This document shows positions 54,277 to 63,081 of a stretch of DNA of 64,000 nucleotides, one piece after another. The translations under genes and the position numbers were made by a program. The DNA lies in assembly GCF_029892095.1 (NCBI RefSeq), contig NZ_JARZAE010000004.1, positions 5,394,001 to 5,458,000 on the forward strand. Reading direction: 5' to 3'. Within the stretch, counting starts at the first letter, position 1. Each line of letters opens with the position of its first letter. The notes under the pieces are model-generated. The model was not told the DNA's origin. It worked only from the letters and a program-made list of their open reading frames with translations, and ran no database searches. This stretch comes from Kitasatospora sp. MAP12-44. Its GTDB lineage: Bacteria > Actinomycetota > Actinomycetes > Streptomycetales > Streptomycetaceae.

Positions 54277-55032
54277 TCACGCGTCGAAGTCGTATTCGAG
54301 GACGTAGGAGGCCGCGTCCAGGGTCATCTCGTTGATCTCGACCGCTCGGCCGTCCTCGGCGAAGGCGGTGCGGGAGATGAGGATGACGGGTGTTCCCGGA
54401 GCCAGTGCCAGGCGGGTCGTCTCGTCCTTGGTGGGCATGCGGGAGCGGAGTTCCTCGCGGAAGTGGATGGGCTTGGCGCCGAGTTCGGCGAGCCGGGCGT
54501 AGGTGCCGCCAGGGCCGGTGTCGTGCTGGGTGATGGGGGAGCCGGCGACGAGGGTTGCGGGCAGATAGGACGTGGAGAGCAGGACCGGCTTGCCGTCGAG
54601 GACGAAGCGGCGGCTTCGGACGCAGGTCGGGCCGCCGGGCTCCAGGTTCAGGACTCGGGCGATGTGTTCCGGGGCGGCGAGTTCGGCAACCGAGAGCTGG
54701 TCGACGACGAGCGTCCGGTCCTCGATGTCCGCGGACCAGATCGAGCGGCCCGAACCCCACTGCTCCTGCGCCAGCCGCTGGATCCCCCGTCGGCGCAGCG
54801 GCCGGAAGTCGCGGACGAACACGCCGGCACCCTTGCGGGCCTCAGCGATGCCTTCACTCTGCAGGACGCCGAGTGCCTGACGGGCGGTCATCCGGGCGAC
54901 GCCGTAGGTCTCCATCAGGTCGTTCTCGCCGGGCAGCCTGTCGCCTGCGCGGTACTGGCCCGACTCGACGGCCGCCTTGAGGGCGTCGGCAATCCGCTGG
55001 TACTTGGGCTGCTTGTCGCCGCTGTCGGCCAT
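54277..55032 (-). CDS. GntR-family regulator with UTRA domain
   Basis: A 251-aa HutC-type regulator. The GntR winged helix is at 10-75 (YQRIADALKAAVESGQYRAGDRLPGENDLMETYGVARMTARQALGVLQSEG), then UTRA ligand domain (about 95-245: RSRRFVLDGKPVLLSTSYLP, ALAPGTPVILISRTAFAEDGRAVE). GntR/UTRA regulators are usual in streptomycete integrative elements, where they repress transfer genes. Two ATCTCTAGA dyads stand in its divergent promoter. High GC, unlike the neighbouring DUF262 gene. Confidence 0.9.
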   Translation of the reverse strand: MADSGDKQPKYQRIADALKAAVESGQYRAGDRLPGENDLMETYGVARMTARQALGVLQSEGIAEARKGAGVFVRDFRPLRRRGIQRLAQEQWGSGRSIWSADIEDRTLVVDQLSVAELAAPEHIARVLNLEPGGPTCVRSRRFVLDGKPVLLSTSYLPATLVAGSPITQHDTGPGGTYARLAELGAKPIHFREELRSRMPTKDETTRLALAPGTPVILISRTAFAEDGRAVEINEMTLDAASYVLEYDFDA

Positions 55033-55046
55033 GGCTCTCCTCCGTG

Positions 55047-55120
55047 ATCTCTAGACATCCTAGGGCTGACCCCTGACGGCAGCGACCTCGCCCGATGGCA
55101 CTTGACATCTCTAGAGATGT
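55047..55120. promoter_or_regulatory. GntR operators between divergent genes
   Basis: ACATCTCTAGAGATGT (55105-55120) is a perfect 16-bp palindrome overlapping a TTGACA (55102-55107). ATCTCTAGACAT (55047-55058) matches its core with one change. The centres are 60 bp apart, the first lying just upstream of the GntR start. Autorepression plus repression of the divergent gene is likely. Confidence 0.65.
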
Positions 55121-55141
55121 AACGACAGTCGGGAGGCAGTG

Positions 55142-55816
55142 ATGACCCAGATGCCGGGGCGACCGGACGTCGTCCCCTACATCGCTGCGTGGAGTGCCGA
55201 GCGCTTCGCGCGTCCAGCGGTTGTCGCAGCCCCGGGGGTGGGCATTGCCTACCGGGGCGAGATCCCTCATGACCGCGACGTGGACGGTGTCCTCTGGGCT
55301 CGTATGACGCTCCAACGCGGCTCTGGCCGACCCGAGTTCGGCCGTGTCCATCCGGCCCGCCAGCGGCGGGCGATGCGCAGGCTGCTGTGTCAGGTCTGCG
55401 GCGGGCCGGCCGATCGGACGGGGGAGGGGGTGCTGTGGCTGCTCAAGGATGACCGCGACGACTGGCCGGGCTGGCCCGAGGGCATGGCGGTGACTCACCC
55501 ACCGGTATGCCTCGGCTGCGCGCGGGCCGCTGCTCAGCTGTGTCCGCACCTCGCGACGGGGTTCGTGGCTGTGCGGGTGGCGGACAGCGGGAGCTGTGGG
55601 GTGTACGGCACGCTGTACCAACCCGGGGCTCTGGGCCCACAGTCGGTGGGCGAGATCATCACAGCGTCCGATGATCCGAGAGCCCGCTGGGTCCTCGCCG
55701 CGCAGATGGTCCGGGTGCTTCGGGGGTGCACGTTTGTCGAACTCGGGACGAAGGCCGAAGTAGGCGCTGGACCCAGCGTCGGACTGGACGACTTCCTGTG
55801 CGCCGTTACCGGGTAG
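55142..55816 (+). CDS. Element-encoded hypothetical protein with CxxC pairs
   Basis: A 224-aa protein of unknown function starting MTQMPGRPDVVPYIAAWSAE. It has LLCQVCGGPADR and VCLGCARAAAQLC, possible zinc knuckles about 40 residues apart. From memory, a protein of this type is often divergent to the GntR regulator in streptomycete integrative elements. ATG 55142 has GGGAGG 5 nt upstream. The GntR operators lie in its promoter. It overlaps the next convergent gene by 11 bp. Confidence 0.65.
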   Translation: MTQMPGRPDVVPYIAAWSAERFARPAVVAAPGVGIAYRGEIPHDRDVDGVLWARMTLQRGSGRPEFGRVHPARQRRAMRRLLCQVCGGPADRTGEGVLWLLKDDRDDWPGWPEGMAVTHPPVCLGCARAAAQLCPHLATGFVAVRVADSGSCGVYGTLYQPGALGPQSVGEIITASDDPRARWVLAAQMVRVLRGCTFVELGTKAEVGAGPSVGLDDFLCAVTG

Positions 55817-56297
55817 GGGAGGCTGCCGTGTCCCGGGAGGGTTGGGCGGCGGAGACTGGGAAGATCAGGTTGCTGGTGCTGCGCGGCGTGTCCACGGCGA
55901 TGTAGCCCAGTGACGTTCCGGTTGTGGTCGTGACACGCCAGGACGTCATGTCGCGTCCGGAGGCACCGCACGCTGCGTGGACCTGATCCTGCTGCCCCGG
56001 TTGCAAGGTCACTGGTGTGGAGGGCGCGTCGCAGTACAGCCCGGAGCACCCGTCCACCACGACCGGGACGGCTGTGTCGTTGCTGATGGCGACAGCGCTG
56101 TAGTCCATGGGGTCGGTCGGATCATTCGACCCGCAGCCGCTGGCCAGCATCGCCACCTCGGCCCAGGCGAGCCAGCCCACTGCCGTCAGCACGAGTCCGC
56201 AGCCCAGGACCAGCAGGATCAGCCTCCGGCCTCGCGGCGTACGCTCCCGCTTCGGAGGCGGCTGGTAGCGCACCCACTGCACTGGCGGGTTTCCCAT
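55806..56297 (-). CDS. Single-pass membrane protein at the right end of the element
   Basis: A 163-aa protein: Pro/Arg-rich cytoplasmic N terminus (PPPKRERTPRGRR), one helix (about 26-45, LILLVLGCGLVLTAVGWLAW), then an extracellular domain with four cysteines. ATG 56297 is used; a longer start at 56333 would fall inside the 61-bp att repeat. There is no known domain. The position at the element edge suggests cargo. Confidence 0.55.
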   Translation of the reverse strand: MGNPPVQWVRYQPPPKRERTPRGRRLILLVLGCGLVLTAVGWLAWAEVAMLASGCGSNDPTDPMDYSAVAISNDTAVPVVVDGCSGLYCDAPSTPVTLQPGQQDQVHAACGASGRDMTSWRVTTTTGTSLGYIAVDTPRSTSNLIFPVSAAQPSRDTAASPTR

Positions 56298-56330
56298 GTG
56301 GTGACGCTCACTCAGTAGCGGCGGTTGGGG

Positions 56331-56391
56331 CATGACGAAGGCCCAGGTCGGTTGACCTGGGCCTAAGTTGGCGCTTCTTGCGAAGTGCCCC
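56331..56391. repeat. Right att copy
   Basis: 61-bp identical copy of 51306-51366. It overlaps the last 6 bp (minus-strand 3' end) of the tRNA gene and includes the tRNA's downstream hairpin. Confidence 0.8.
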
Positions 56392-56457
56392 CGGTAGGAT
56401 TCGAACCTACGCACCCGCCTCCGGAGGGCGGTGCTCTATCCCCTGAGCTACGGGGGC
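56386..56457 (-). tRNA. tRNA-Arg(CCG)
   Basis: 72 nt on the minus strand folding as a cloverleaf: acceptor GCCCCCG/CGGGGGC, D stem GCTC/GAGC, anticodon arm CCGCC-CTCCGGA-GGCGG with anticodon CCG, variable loop GTGC, T arm GTAGG-TTCGAAT-CCTAC, discriminator A. CCA is not encoded. It reads CGG arginine codons. It is the attachment site of the neighbouring element. Confidence 0.95.
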
Positions 56458-56608
56458 CTGCTGGTGGTGCGGCGTCGCGATTTCTGCGACGTGGAGAACA
56501 TTACCAGCTCGTGGGCGCGGTCCGTGCAGGGGTTTCAACAGCAGGTCGCGGACACGGAAGTGGGCAAAGGCCGGACGGGCGGGGGTGGGCGGCCGTAGTG
56601 TCGGTGGG

Positions 56609-57046
56609 GTGTCGGGTGTGTCCGGTCGGGTCCTCGTGGTGGATGACAACGAGGCGATCCGCAGGCTGATCAAGGTCAACCTGGAGCTGGAGGGCTTCGA
56701 GGTGGTGACCGCGGCCGATGGTGCCGAGTGCCTGGAGGTGGTCCGCCGGGTGAAGCCGGACGTGGTGACCCTGGATGTGATGATGCCGCGCCTGGACGGC
56801 CTGCGGACGGCGGCCCAACTGCGGGCCCGGGAGCAGACGGCCCGGTTGCCGATCGCGATCGTCAGCGCGTGCACGCCGGCGGATCTGGACCGGGGCGAGT
56901 CGGTCGGGGTGGACGGCTATCTGGGCAAGCCGTTCGATCCGGAGGACCTGGTGGCGCTGGTGCGTCGGCTGATGGTGAAGCGGCGGGTCGACGGGGAGGG
57001 GTTCGCGTACGGGTTCGGCGATGGAGCCGGCGAATTTCGCTCCTAG
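56609..57046 (+). CDS. Single-domain response-regulator receiver protein
   Basis: A 145-aa receiver domain: VLVVDDNEAIRRLIKVNLELEG, phosphorylated Asp in VVTLDVMMPRLDGL, SACTPAD and KPFDPEDLVALV. There is no output domain. GTG 56609 is chosen because TAGTGT (56596-56601) sits 7 nt upstream, matching leaderless expression. Such proteins next to argS are common in Streptomyces; the cognate kinase is unknown. Confidence 0.88.
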   Translation: MSGVSGRVLVVDDNEAIRRLIKVNLELEGFEVVTAADGAECLEVVRRVKPDVVTLDVMMPRLDGLRTAAQLRAREQTARLPIAIVSACTPADLDRGESVGVDGYLGKPFDPEDLVALVRRLMVKRRVDGEGFAYGFGDGAGEFRS

Positions 57047-57127
57047 CGAACACCGGCGGCCGGGGAAGCGTCTCAACGGGTGGCCGGGTGACGGGCGCAC
57101 ACCCCCCGCTCGCCTACGCTTGGCGTC

Positions 57128-58789
57128 GTGACACCCGCAGAGCTTTCCCAGGCAGTCCAGGTCGCAGTGCGCGCCGCCGTCGAGGCGGGCGAGCTGCCCG
57201 TCGCCGTGCCCGAGCAGGTCACGGTCGAGCGACCCAAGAACAGGGACCACGGCGACTACGCCACCAATGTGGCCCTCGTCCTCGCGAAGCCGGCCGGCAT
57301 GCCGCCGCGCGCGGTGGCCGAGCTGATCGCGGCCCGCCTGCGCGAACTGCCCGGGGTCGCCAAGGTCGACATCGCCGGCCCGGGCTTCATGAACATCACG
57401 TTCGACGCCGCCACCCAGGGCGAGCTGGCCCGCACCATCGTCCAGGCCGGCCCGGCCTACGGGCGCAACGAGGCGCTCAAGGGCCTGCGGATCAACCTGG
57501 AGTTCGTGTCGGCCAACCCGACCGGCCCGATCCACATCGGCGGCGTCCGCTGGGCGGCCGTCGGCGACTCGCTCGCGCGCGTCCTCAAGGCGACCGGCGC
57601 CGAGGTCACCACCGAGTACTACCTGAACGACGCGGGCGTGCAGATCGGCAAGTTCGCCGCCTCCCTCCAAGCCGCCGCCAACGGCCGGCCCGCCCCGGCC
57701 GACGGCTACGTCGGCGAGTACATCGTCGACATCGCCAAGGCGATCACCGCCGGCGTCCCCGGCATCCTCGACCTCTCCGAGGCCGAGCAGCTGGAGGTCT
57801 TCCGCACCGAGGGCCTGAAGCTCATGGTGGCCGAGATCAAGCGCTCGATGGACGAGTTCGGCACCCACTTCGACACCTGGTTCTCCGAGAAGTCGCTGCA
57901 CGACTCGGGCGCCGTCGAGAAGGCCATGGAGCGGCTGCGCGAGCAGGGCCACGTCTTCGACCAGGACGGCGCGATCTGGCTGCGCACCACCGACTTCGGT
58001 GATGACAAGGACCGCGTCCTGATCAAGGCGGACGGCGAGACGACGTACTTCGCCGCCGACGCCGCCTACTACCTCTCGAAGCGTGACCGCGGTTCCGAGG
58101 TGAGCGTCTACATGCTGGGCGCCGACCACCACGGCTACGTCAACCGCCTGAAGGCCATCGCGGCCTGCGCGGGCGACGACATGAACCGCAACATCGAGGT
58201 CAAGATCGGCCAGTTCGTCAAGATGCTGCGCGATGGTGAGGAGGTCCGGATGTCCAAGCGGGCCGGCAACATCATCACCATCGACGACGTGGTCGACTGG
58301 ATCGGCGTGGACGCGGCCCGGTACACCCTGACCAGGTCGCCCACCGACTCCACGATCACGCTCGACATCAACCTGCTGACCAGCCAGCGCAACGAGAACC
58401 CGGTCTTCTACGTCCAGTACGCGCACACCCGGATGTGCGGCGTCACCCGCAAGGCCGAGGCGATGGGCATCACCAAGGGCGCGGCCGAGGACTTCAAGCC
58501 GGAGCTGCTGGCCACCGAGTGGGAGTCCGCGCTGCTGGGCCGGCTCGGCGAGTTCCCGAAGGTGATCGCCACCGCCGGTGAGCTGCGCGAGCCGCACCGG
58601 GTCGCCCGCTACCTGGAGCAGCTGGCCGGCGACTACCACCGGTTCTACGACCACTGCCAGATCCTGCCGAAGGGCGACGACGAGGCCACCGACCTCACCC
58701 GCGCCCGCCTCTGGCTCGCCGATGCCACCCGCACGGTGATCGCCAACGGCCTCGGCCTGCTCGGCGTCACAGCCCCCGAGCGGATGTAG
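57128..58789 (+). CDS. argS: Arginyl-tRNA synthetase
   Basis: A 553-aa class I synthetase. The HIGH motif is HIGG (136-139, in PTGPIHIGG), the KMSKS motif is MSKRAGN (Met375, Lys377), with an N-terminal additional domain for the tRNA D arm and a DALR anticodon-binding C terminus. It charges tRNA-Arg in the cytosol. GTG 57128 lies 7 nt after TACGCT, so it is probably leaderless. It heads the argS-lysA-hom-thrC-thrB run. Confidence 0.97.
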   Translation: MTPAELSQAVQVAVRAAVEAGELPVAVPEQVTVERPKNRDHGDYATNVALVLAKPAGMPPRAVAELIAARLRELPGVAKVDIAGPGFMNITFDAATQGELARTIVQAGPAYGRNEALKGLRINLEFVSANPTGPIHIGGVRWAAVGDSLARVLKATGAEVTTEYYLNDAGVQIGKFAASLQAAANGRPAPADGYVGEYIVDIAKAITAGVPGILDLSEAEQLEVFRTEGLKLMVAEIKRSMDEFGTHFDTWFSEKSLHDSGAVEKAMERLREQGHVFDQDGAIWLRTTDFGDDKDRVLIKADGETTYFAADAAYYLSKRDRGSEVSVYMLGADHHGYVNRLKAIAACAGDDMNRNIEVKIGQFVKMLRDGEEVRMSKRAGNIITIDDVVDWIGVDAARYTLTRSPTDSTITLDINLLTSQRNENPVFYVQYAHTRMCGVTRKAEAMGITKGAAEDFKPELLATEWESALLGRLGEFPKVIATAGELREPHRVARYLEQLAGDYHRFYDHCQILPKGDDEATDLTRARLWLADATRTVIANGLGLLGVTAPERM

Positions 58790-58806
58790 CCAACCACTCT
58801 GCGCGC

Positions 58807-58846
58807 ACGGGGCGGCGGCGGTCCATCGGGATCGGCGCCGCCCCGT
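58807..58846 (+). terminator. Hairpin after argS
   Basis: A perfect 11-bp stem (58807-58817 with 58836-58846), 18 bp beyond the argS stop. Confidence 0.6.
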
Positions 58847-58872
58847 CCCACACACCAGGAGAGATACGTCCG

Positions 58873-60264
58873 ATGAGCCGCTCCGCGCACCCCGCAGGCC
58901 CCCGCCACGGCGACGTGCTGCCCGAGGGCCACTACAACGCCCCGCCGAGTGACCTGAACCTGCTCGACCCCAAGGTCTGGTCCCGCACGGTCACCCGCGA
59001 CGAGCACGGCGTGGCGACGGTCGGCGGCCTCACCGTGACCGAGCTGGCCGCCGAGTTCGGCACCCCGGCCTACCTGATGGACGAGGACGACTTCCGCAGC
59101 CGGGCCCGCGCCTGGCGCGACGCCTTCGGCGCGGGCGCCGACGTCTACTACGCGGGCAAGGCGTTCCTCTCCAAGGCGGTGGTCCGCTGGCTGCACGAGG
59201 AGGGTCTGAACCTGGACGTCTGCAGCCCGGGCGAGCTGGCCGTCGCGCTGGCCGCCGGGATGCCGCCCGAGCGGATCGCGCTGCACGGCAACAACAAGTC
59301 GGCGCAGGAGCTGGAGCAGGCGGTCAAGGCGGGGGTCGGCCACATCGTGGTCGACTCCTACCAGGAGATCGAGCGGCTGGCCGCGATCGCCGCCGGCCAG
59401 GGCGTCCGCCAGCCGGTGCTGGTCCGGGTCACGGTGGGTGTCGAGGCGCACACCCACGAGTTCATCGCCACCGCCCACGAGGACCAGAAGTTCGGCCTCT
59501 CGCTCTCCGGCGGCGCGGCCGCCGAGGCGGTCCGCCGGGTGCTGGCGCAGCCGAGCCTCGAACTGCGCGGCATCCACTCGCACATCGGCTCGCAGATCTT
59601 CGACACCGCGGGCTTCGAGGTCGCCGCCCGCCGGGTGGTCGGCCTGCTCGCCGAGATCCGCGACGAGCACGGCGTCGAGCTGCCCGAGATCGACCTCGGC
59701 GGCGGTCTGGGCATCGCCTACACCAGCGAGGACGACCCGCGCGAGCCGGCCGAGATCGCGGCCGCGCTGGCCGAGATCGTCCGCCGCGAGTGCGCCGCCG
59801 CCGACCTCACCGCGCCCCGGCTGAGCGTCGAGCCGGGCCGGGCGATCGTCGGCCCGACCGCCTTCACCCTCTACGAGGTGGGCACCGTCAAGCCGTTGGA
59901 GGGTCTGCGCACGTACGTCAGCGTGGACGGCGGGATGTCGGACAACATCCGCACCGCGCTGTACGACGCCGAGTACTCGGTGGCCCTCGTCTCGCGCACC
60001 AGCACGGCCGAGCCGATGCTGGTACGGGTGGTCGGCAAGCACTGCGAGTCGGGCGACATCGTGGTCAAGGACGCTTTCCTGCCCGCCGATCTGACGCCGG
60101 GTGACCTGATCGCGGTGCCCGCCACCGGTGCGTACTGCCGCTCGATGGCGAGCAACTACAACCACGCGCTGCGCCCGCCCGTGGTCGCCGTCCAGGGCGG
60201 TGCGGCCCGGGTGATCGTGCGGCGCGAGACGGAGGAGGATCTCCTGCGTCTTGATCTCGGATGA
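58873..60264 (+). CDS. lysA: Diaminopimelate decarboxylase
   Basis: A 463-aa fold-III PLP decarboxylase making lysine from meso-diaminopimelate. Lys96 in YYAGKAFLSK is the PLP lysine, with HSHIGSQI, GGGLGIAY and the C-terminal CESGDIV and GAYC segments. ATG 58873 follows AGGAGAG. It is the aspartate-family pathway neighbour of hom. Confidence 0.96.
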   Translation: MSRSAHPAGPRHGDVLPEGHYNAPPSDLNLLDPKVWSRTVTRDEHGVATVGGLTVTELAAEFGTPAYLMDEDDFRSRARAWRDAFGAGADVYYAGKAFLSKAVVRWLHEEGLNLDVCSPGELAVALAAGMPPERIALHGNNKSAQELEQAVKAGVGHIVVDSYQEIERLAAIAAGQGVRQPVLVRVTVGVEAHTHEFIATAHEDQKFGLSLSGGAAAEAVRRVLAQPSLELRGIHSHIGSQIFDTAGFEVAARRVVGLLAEIRDEHGVELPEIDLGGGLGIAYTSEDDPREPAEIAAALAEIVRRECAAADLTAPRLSVEPGRAIVGPTAFTLYEVGTVKPLEGLRTYVSVDGGMSDNIRTALYDAEYSVALVSRTSTAEPMLVRVVGKHCESGDIVVKDAFLPADLTPGDLIAVPATGAYCRSMASNYNHALRPPVVAVQGGAARVIVRRETEEDLLRLDLG

Positions 60265-60372
60265 CGATTATTTCGTCTCAGATCATGGAATGCCCGAGGA
60301 TCTGCGCGGAATCTCCCCGAGACTGGGGTTGAAACCGAAAAGCGGTGGAGAACGACGGATGAGCGGAGTCGG

Positions 60373-61665
60373 ATGATGCGTACGCGCCCGCTGAAGGTGG
60401 CGTTGCTGGGCTGTGGTGTGGTGGGCTCCGAGGTGGCGCGCATCATGACGACAGACGCCGCCGACCTGGCCGCGCGGATCGGCGCGCCGGTCGAGCTCGT
60501 CGGCATCGCGGTCCGCCGGGTCGGTCGGGACCGCCCGGGAGTCCCGCAGCACCTGATCACCACGGACGCCGAGGCGCTGGTCAAGCGCGACGACGTCGAC
60601 GTGGTGATCGAGGTGGTCGGCGGGATCGAGCCGTCCAGGAAGCTGATCCTCACCGCTTTCCAGCACGGTGCCTCGGTGGTCAGCGCCAACAAGGCGCTGC
60701 TCGCCCAGGACGGCGCCGAGCTGCACGCCGCGGCCGCCGCGGCCGGGGTGGACCTGTACTACGAGGCGGCCGTCGCGGGCGCGATCCCGCTGATCCGGCC
60801 GCTGCGCGAGTCGCTGGCGGGCGACAAGGTCAACCGGGTGCTCGGCATCGTGAACGGCACCACCAACTTCATCCTCGACAAGATGGACTCCACCGGCGCC
60901 GGCTACTCCGAGGCGCTGGAGGAGGCCACCGCGCTGGGTTACGCGGAGGCCGACCCGACGGCCGACGTGGAGGGCTTCGACGCCGCCGCCAAGGCCGCGA
61001 TCCTGGCCGGTATCGCCTTCCACACCAAGGTCACCGCCGCCGACGTCTACCGCGAGGGCCTCACCGAGGTCACCGCGGCCGACATCGCCAGCGCCAAGGC
61101 CATGGGCTGCGTGGTCAAGCTGCTGGCGATCTGCGAGCGCTCGGCGGACGGCACCTCGGTCACCGCCCGGGTGCACCCGGCGATGATCCCGCTCAGCCAC
61201 CCGCTGGCCTCGGTCCGCGAGGCGTACAACGCGGTCTTCGTCGAGGCCGAGGCGGCCGGCCGGCTGATGTTCTACGGTCCGGGCGCCGGTGGCGCGCCGA
61301 CCGCCAGCGCCGTCCTCGGCGACCTGGTCGCGGTCTGCCGCAACAAGCTCAACGGCGCGACCGGGCCCGGCGACTCGGTCTACGCCCAGCTGCCCGCCAA
61401 GGCGATGGACGACGTCGTCACCCGCTACCACGTCAGCCTGGACGTGGACGACCGCGCGGGGGTGCTCGCCCAGGTGGCGTCCACCTTCGCCGAGCACGGG
61501 GTGTCCATCGACACCGTGCGCCAGCAGGGCCGCGACGGCGACGCCTCGCTCGTCGTGGTGACCCACCGGGCCACCGACGCCGCGCTGTCGGCGACGGTGG
61601 ACAAGCTCCGCGCGCTGGACAGCGTGCGCGATGTGGCCAGCATCATGCGGGTTGAAGGGGAATAG
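60373..61665 (+). CDS. hom: Homoserine dehydrogenase
   Basis: A 430-aa enzyme reducing aspartate semialdehyde to homoserine. N-terminal NAD(P) domain (VALLGCGVVGSEVARI), catalytic region (GIVNGTTNFILDKM, EADPTADVEGFDAAAKAAI) and C-terminal ACT domain (about 345-430) for threonine feedback. Start is at the ATG of 60373 or the adjacent one at 60376. It is 8 bp upstream of thrC, in the same operon. Confidence 0.96.
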   Translation: MMRTRPLKVALLGCGVVGSEVARIMTTDAADLAARIGAPVELVGIAVRRVGRDRPGVPQHLITTDAEALVKRDDVDVVIEVVGGIEPSRKLILTAFQHGASVVSANKALLAQDGAELHAAAAAAGVDLYYEAAVAGAIPLIRPLRESLAGDKVNRVLGIVNGTTNFILDKMDSTGAGYSEALEEATALGYAEADPTADVEGFDAAAKAAILAGIAFHTKVTAADVYREGLTEVTAADIASAKAMGCVVKLLAICERSADGTSVTARVHPAMIPLSHPLASVREAYNAVFVEAEAAGRLMFYGPGAGGAPTASAVLGDLVAVCRNKLNGATGPGDSVYAQLPAKAMDDVVTRYHVSLDVDDRAGVLAQVASTFAEHGVSIDTVRQQGRDGDASLVVVTHRATDAALSATVDKLRALDSVRDVASIMRVEGE

Positions 61666-61673
61666 GAATTTCC

Positions 61674-62762
61674 ATGAACGCCGTGATCGACAGAGCAGCC
61701 CACACCCACCAGTGGCGGGGCCTCATCGAGGAGTACCGGGACCGGCTCCCGGTCAGCGCCACGACCCCGGTGGTCACCCTGCTGGAGGGCGGCACGCCGC
61801 TCGTCCCGGCCCAGTTGCTCTCCGAGCTGACCGGCTGCGACGTCTACCTCAAGGTCGAGGGCGCCAACCCGACCGGGTCCTTCAAGGACCGCGGCATGAC
61901 GATGGCGATCTCCAAGGCCAAGGAGGCAGGCGCGCAGGCCGTCATCTGTGCCTCTACGGGCAACACTTCGGCCTCCGCCGCCGCCTACGCGGTGCGTGCC
62001 GGCATGGTCTGCGCGGTGCTGGTGCCGCAGGGCAAGATCGCGCTGGGCAAGATGGGCCAGGCACTGGTGCACGGCTCGAAGATCCTCCAGGTGGACGGGA
62101 ACTTCGACGACTGCCTCAGGCTGGCGCGCGAACTGTCCGAGAAGTACCCGGTCGCCCTGGTCAACTCGGTCAACCCGGTGCGGATCGAGGGCCAGAAGAC
62201 CGCCGCCTTCGAGATCGTCGACATGCTCGGCGACGCCCCCGACATCCACGTCCTCCCGGTGGGCAACGCGGGCAACATCACGGCCTACTGGAAGGGCTAC
62301 CGCGAGTACGCGGCGGACGGCCTGGCCTCCCGCACCCCGCGGATGTGGGGTTTCCAGGCCTCGGGTTCGGCCCCGATCGTGGACGGCGCCCCGGTGCTGA
62401 ACCCACAGACCATCGCCACCGCGATCCGGATCGGCAACCCGGCCTCCTGGGACTACGCGGTCGCCGCGCGGGACGAGTCCGGTGGCCTGATCGACAAGGT
62501 GACAGATCGCCAGATCCTGTCCGCCTACCGGCTGTTGGCCGCGCGCGAGGGCGTCTTCGTGGAGCCCGCCTCGGCCGCCAGTGTGGCCGGTCTGCTGCAC
62601 GCCGCCGAGCAGGGCCTGGTCGACCCGGGCCAGCGGATCGTCTGCACGGTCACCGGCAACGGACTCAAGGACCCCGACTGGGCGGTGGCCGGTGCGCCGC
62701 AGCCGCACGTCGTGCCGATCGACGCCGAGGCCGCCGCTCAGCGGCTCGGACTGCTGGACTGA
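61674..62762 (+). CDS. thrC: Threonine synthase
   Basis: A 362-aa fold-II PLP enzyme converting O-phosphohomoserine to threonine. Lys71 in NPTGSFKDRG binds PLP; CASTGNTSASAAAYA and VGNAGNITAYWKG bind substrate and cofactor phosphate. GGGGAATAGGA precedes the ATG. A terminator follows, so thrB may have its own promoter. Confidence 0.96.
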   Translation: MNAVIDRAAHTHQWRGLIEEYRDRLPVSATTPVVTLLEGGTPLVPAQLLSELTGCDVYLKVEGANPTGSFKDRGMTMAISKAKEAGAQAVICASTGNTSASAAAYAVRAGMVCAVLVPQGKIALGKMGQALVHGSKILQVDGNFDDCLRLARELSEKYPVALVNSVNPVRIEGQKTAAFEIVDMLGDAPDIHVLPVGNAGNITAYWKGYREYAADGLASRTPRMWGFQASGSAPIVDGAPVLNPQTIATAIRIGNPASWDYAVAARDESGGLIDKVTDRQILSAYRLLAAREGVFVEPASAASVAGLLHAAEQGLVDPGQRIVCTVTGNGLKDPDWAVAGAPQPHVVPIDAEAAAQRLGLLD

Positions 62763-62783
62763 CGCTCCGTCCCCTCGCACGGC

Positions 62784-62817
62784 CGATGGGCCGGTCCTGA
62801 CCAGGGCCGGCCCATCG
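62784..62817 (+). terminator. Terminator after thrC
   Basis: Stem CGATGGGCCGG/CCGGCCCATCG (62784-62794 with 62807-62817), 22 bp after the stop. Confidence 0.75.
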
Positions 62818-63081
62818 TCGCTTCCGAGTAACGTCTTTGGTGTCAATTTCGTTGTCCTTATGGATGCCGTTTCGGCACCGGTTCAGGCCAGAAGCTGCAA
62901 CACGGCAGATCGAGAGGGAGCGGGGTGTACCGCTGTGGAACCTCTCTTCGATACCCTGAACCCTGGCGGCCACCCGAGCCGGACGCGCGCTTCGCGCGAC
63001 ACCCCCCCCCGCCCGCCGCTCACCCCACCTCCGTTCGACGCGCTCAGCGCGACGATCCAGATCTCCAGGAGAGTCCACCGC
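62818..63081 (+). other. Leader/promoter region of thrB
   Basis: 264 bp, AT-richer just after the terminator. The frame of thrB stays open upstream, but the ATG at 63082 with AGGAGAG fits the protein. No attenuator peptide or riboswitch was recognised. Confidence 0.4.

Larger units (their letters stand above)
51306..56391. mobile_element. Integrated element at tRNA-Arg(CCG)
   Basis: About 5.1 kb bounded by the 61-bp direct repeat that ends in the tRNA 3' end. Contents: the DUF262-AlbA_2 gene, a GntR/UTRA regulator, two hypothetical genes, and a long non-coding left end. No integrase, excisionase, replication or transfer gene is recognisable, so it is a remnant or relies on help in trans. From memory this tRNA-Arg site beside argS hosts an AICE in S. 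coelicolor. Confidence 0.6.

Noticed and set aside
54002..54760. 252-codon minus-strand frame overlapping the GntR gene
   Set aside because: It is a frame shadow; the GntR gene occupies the same strand in another frame with clear domains.
62818..63081. Threonine attenuator or T-box before thrB
   Set aside because: No leader peptide with Thr/Ile codons and no T-box sequence was found; the open frame upstream of thrB is low-complexity.
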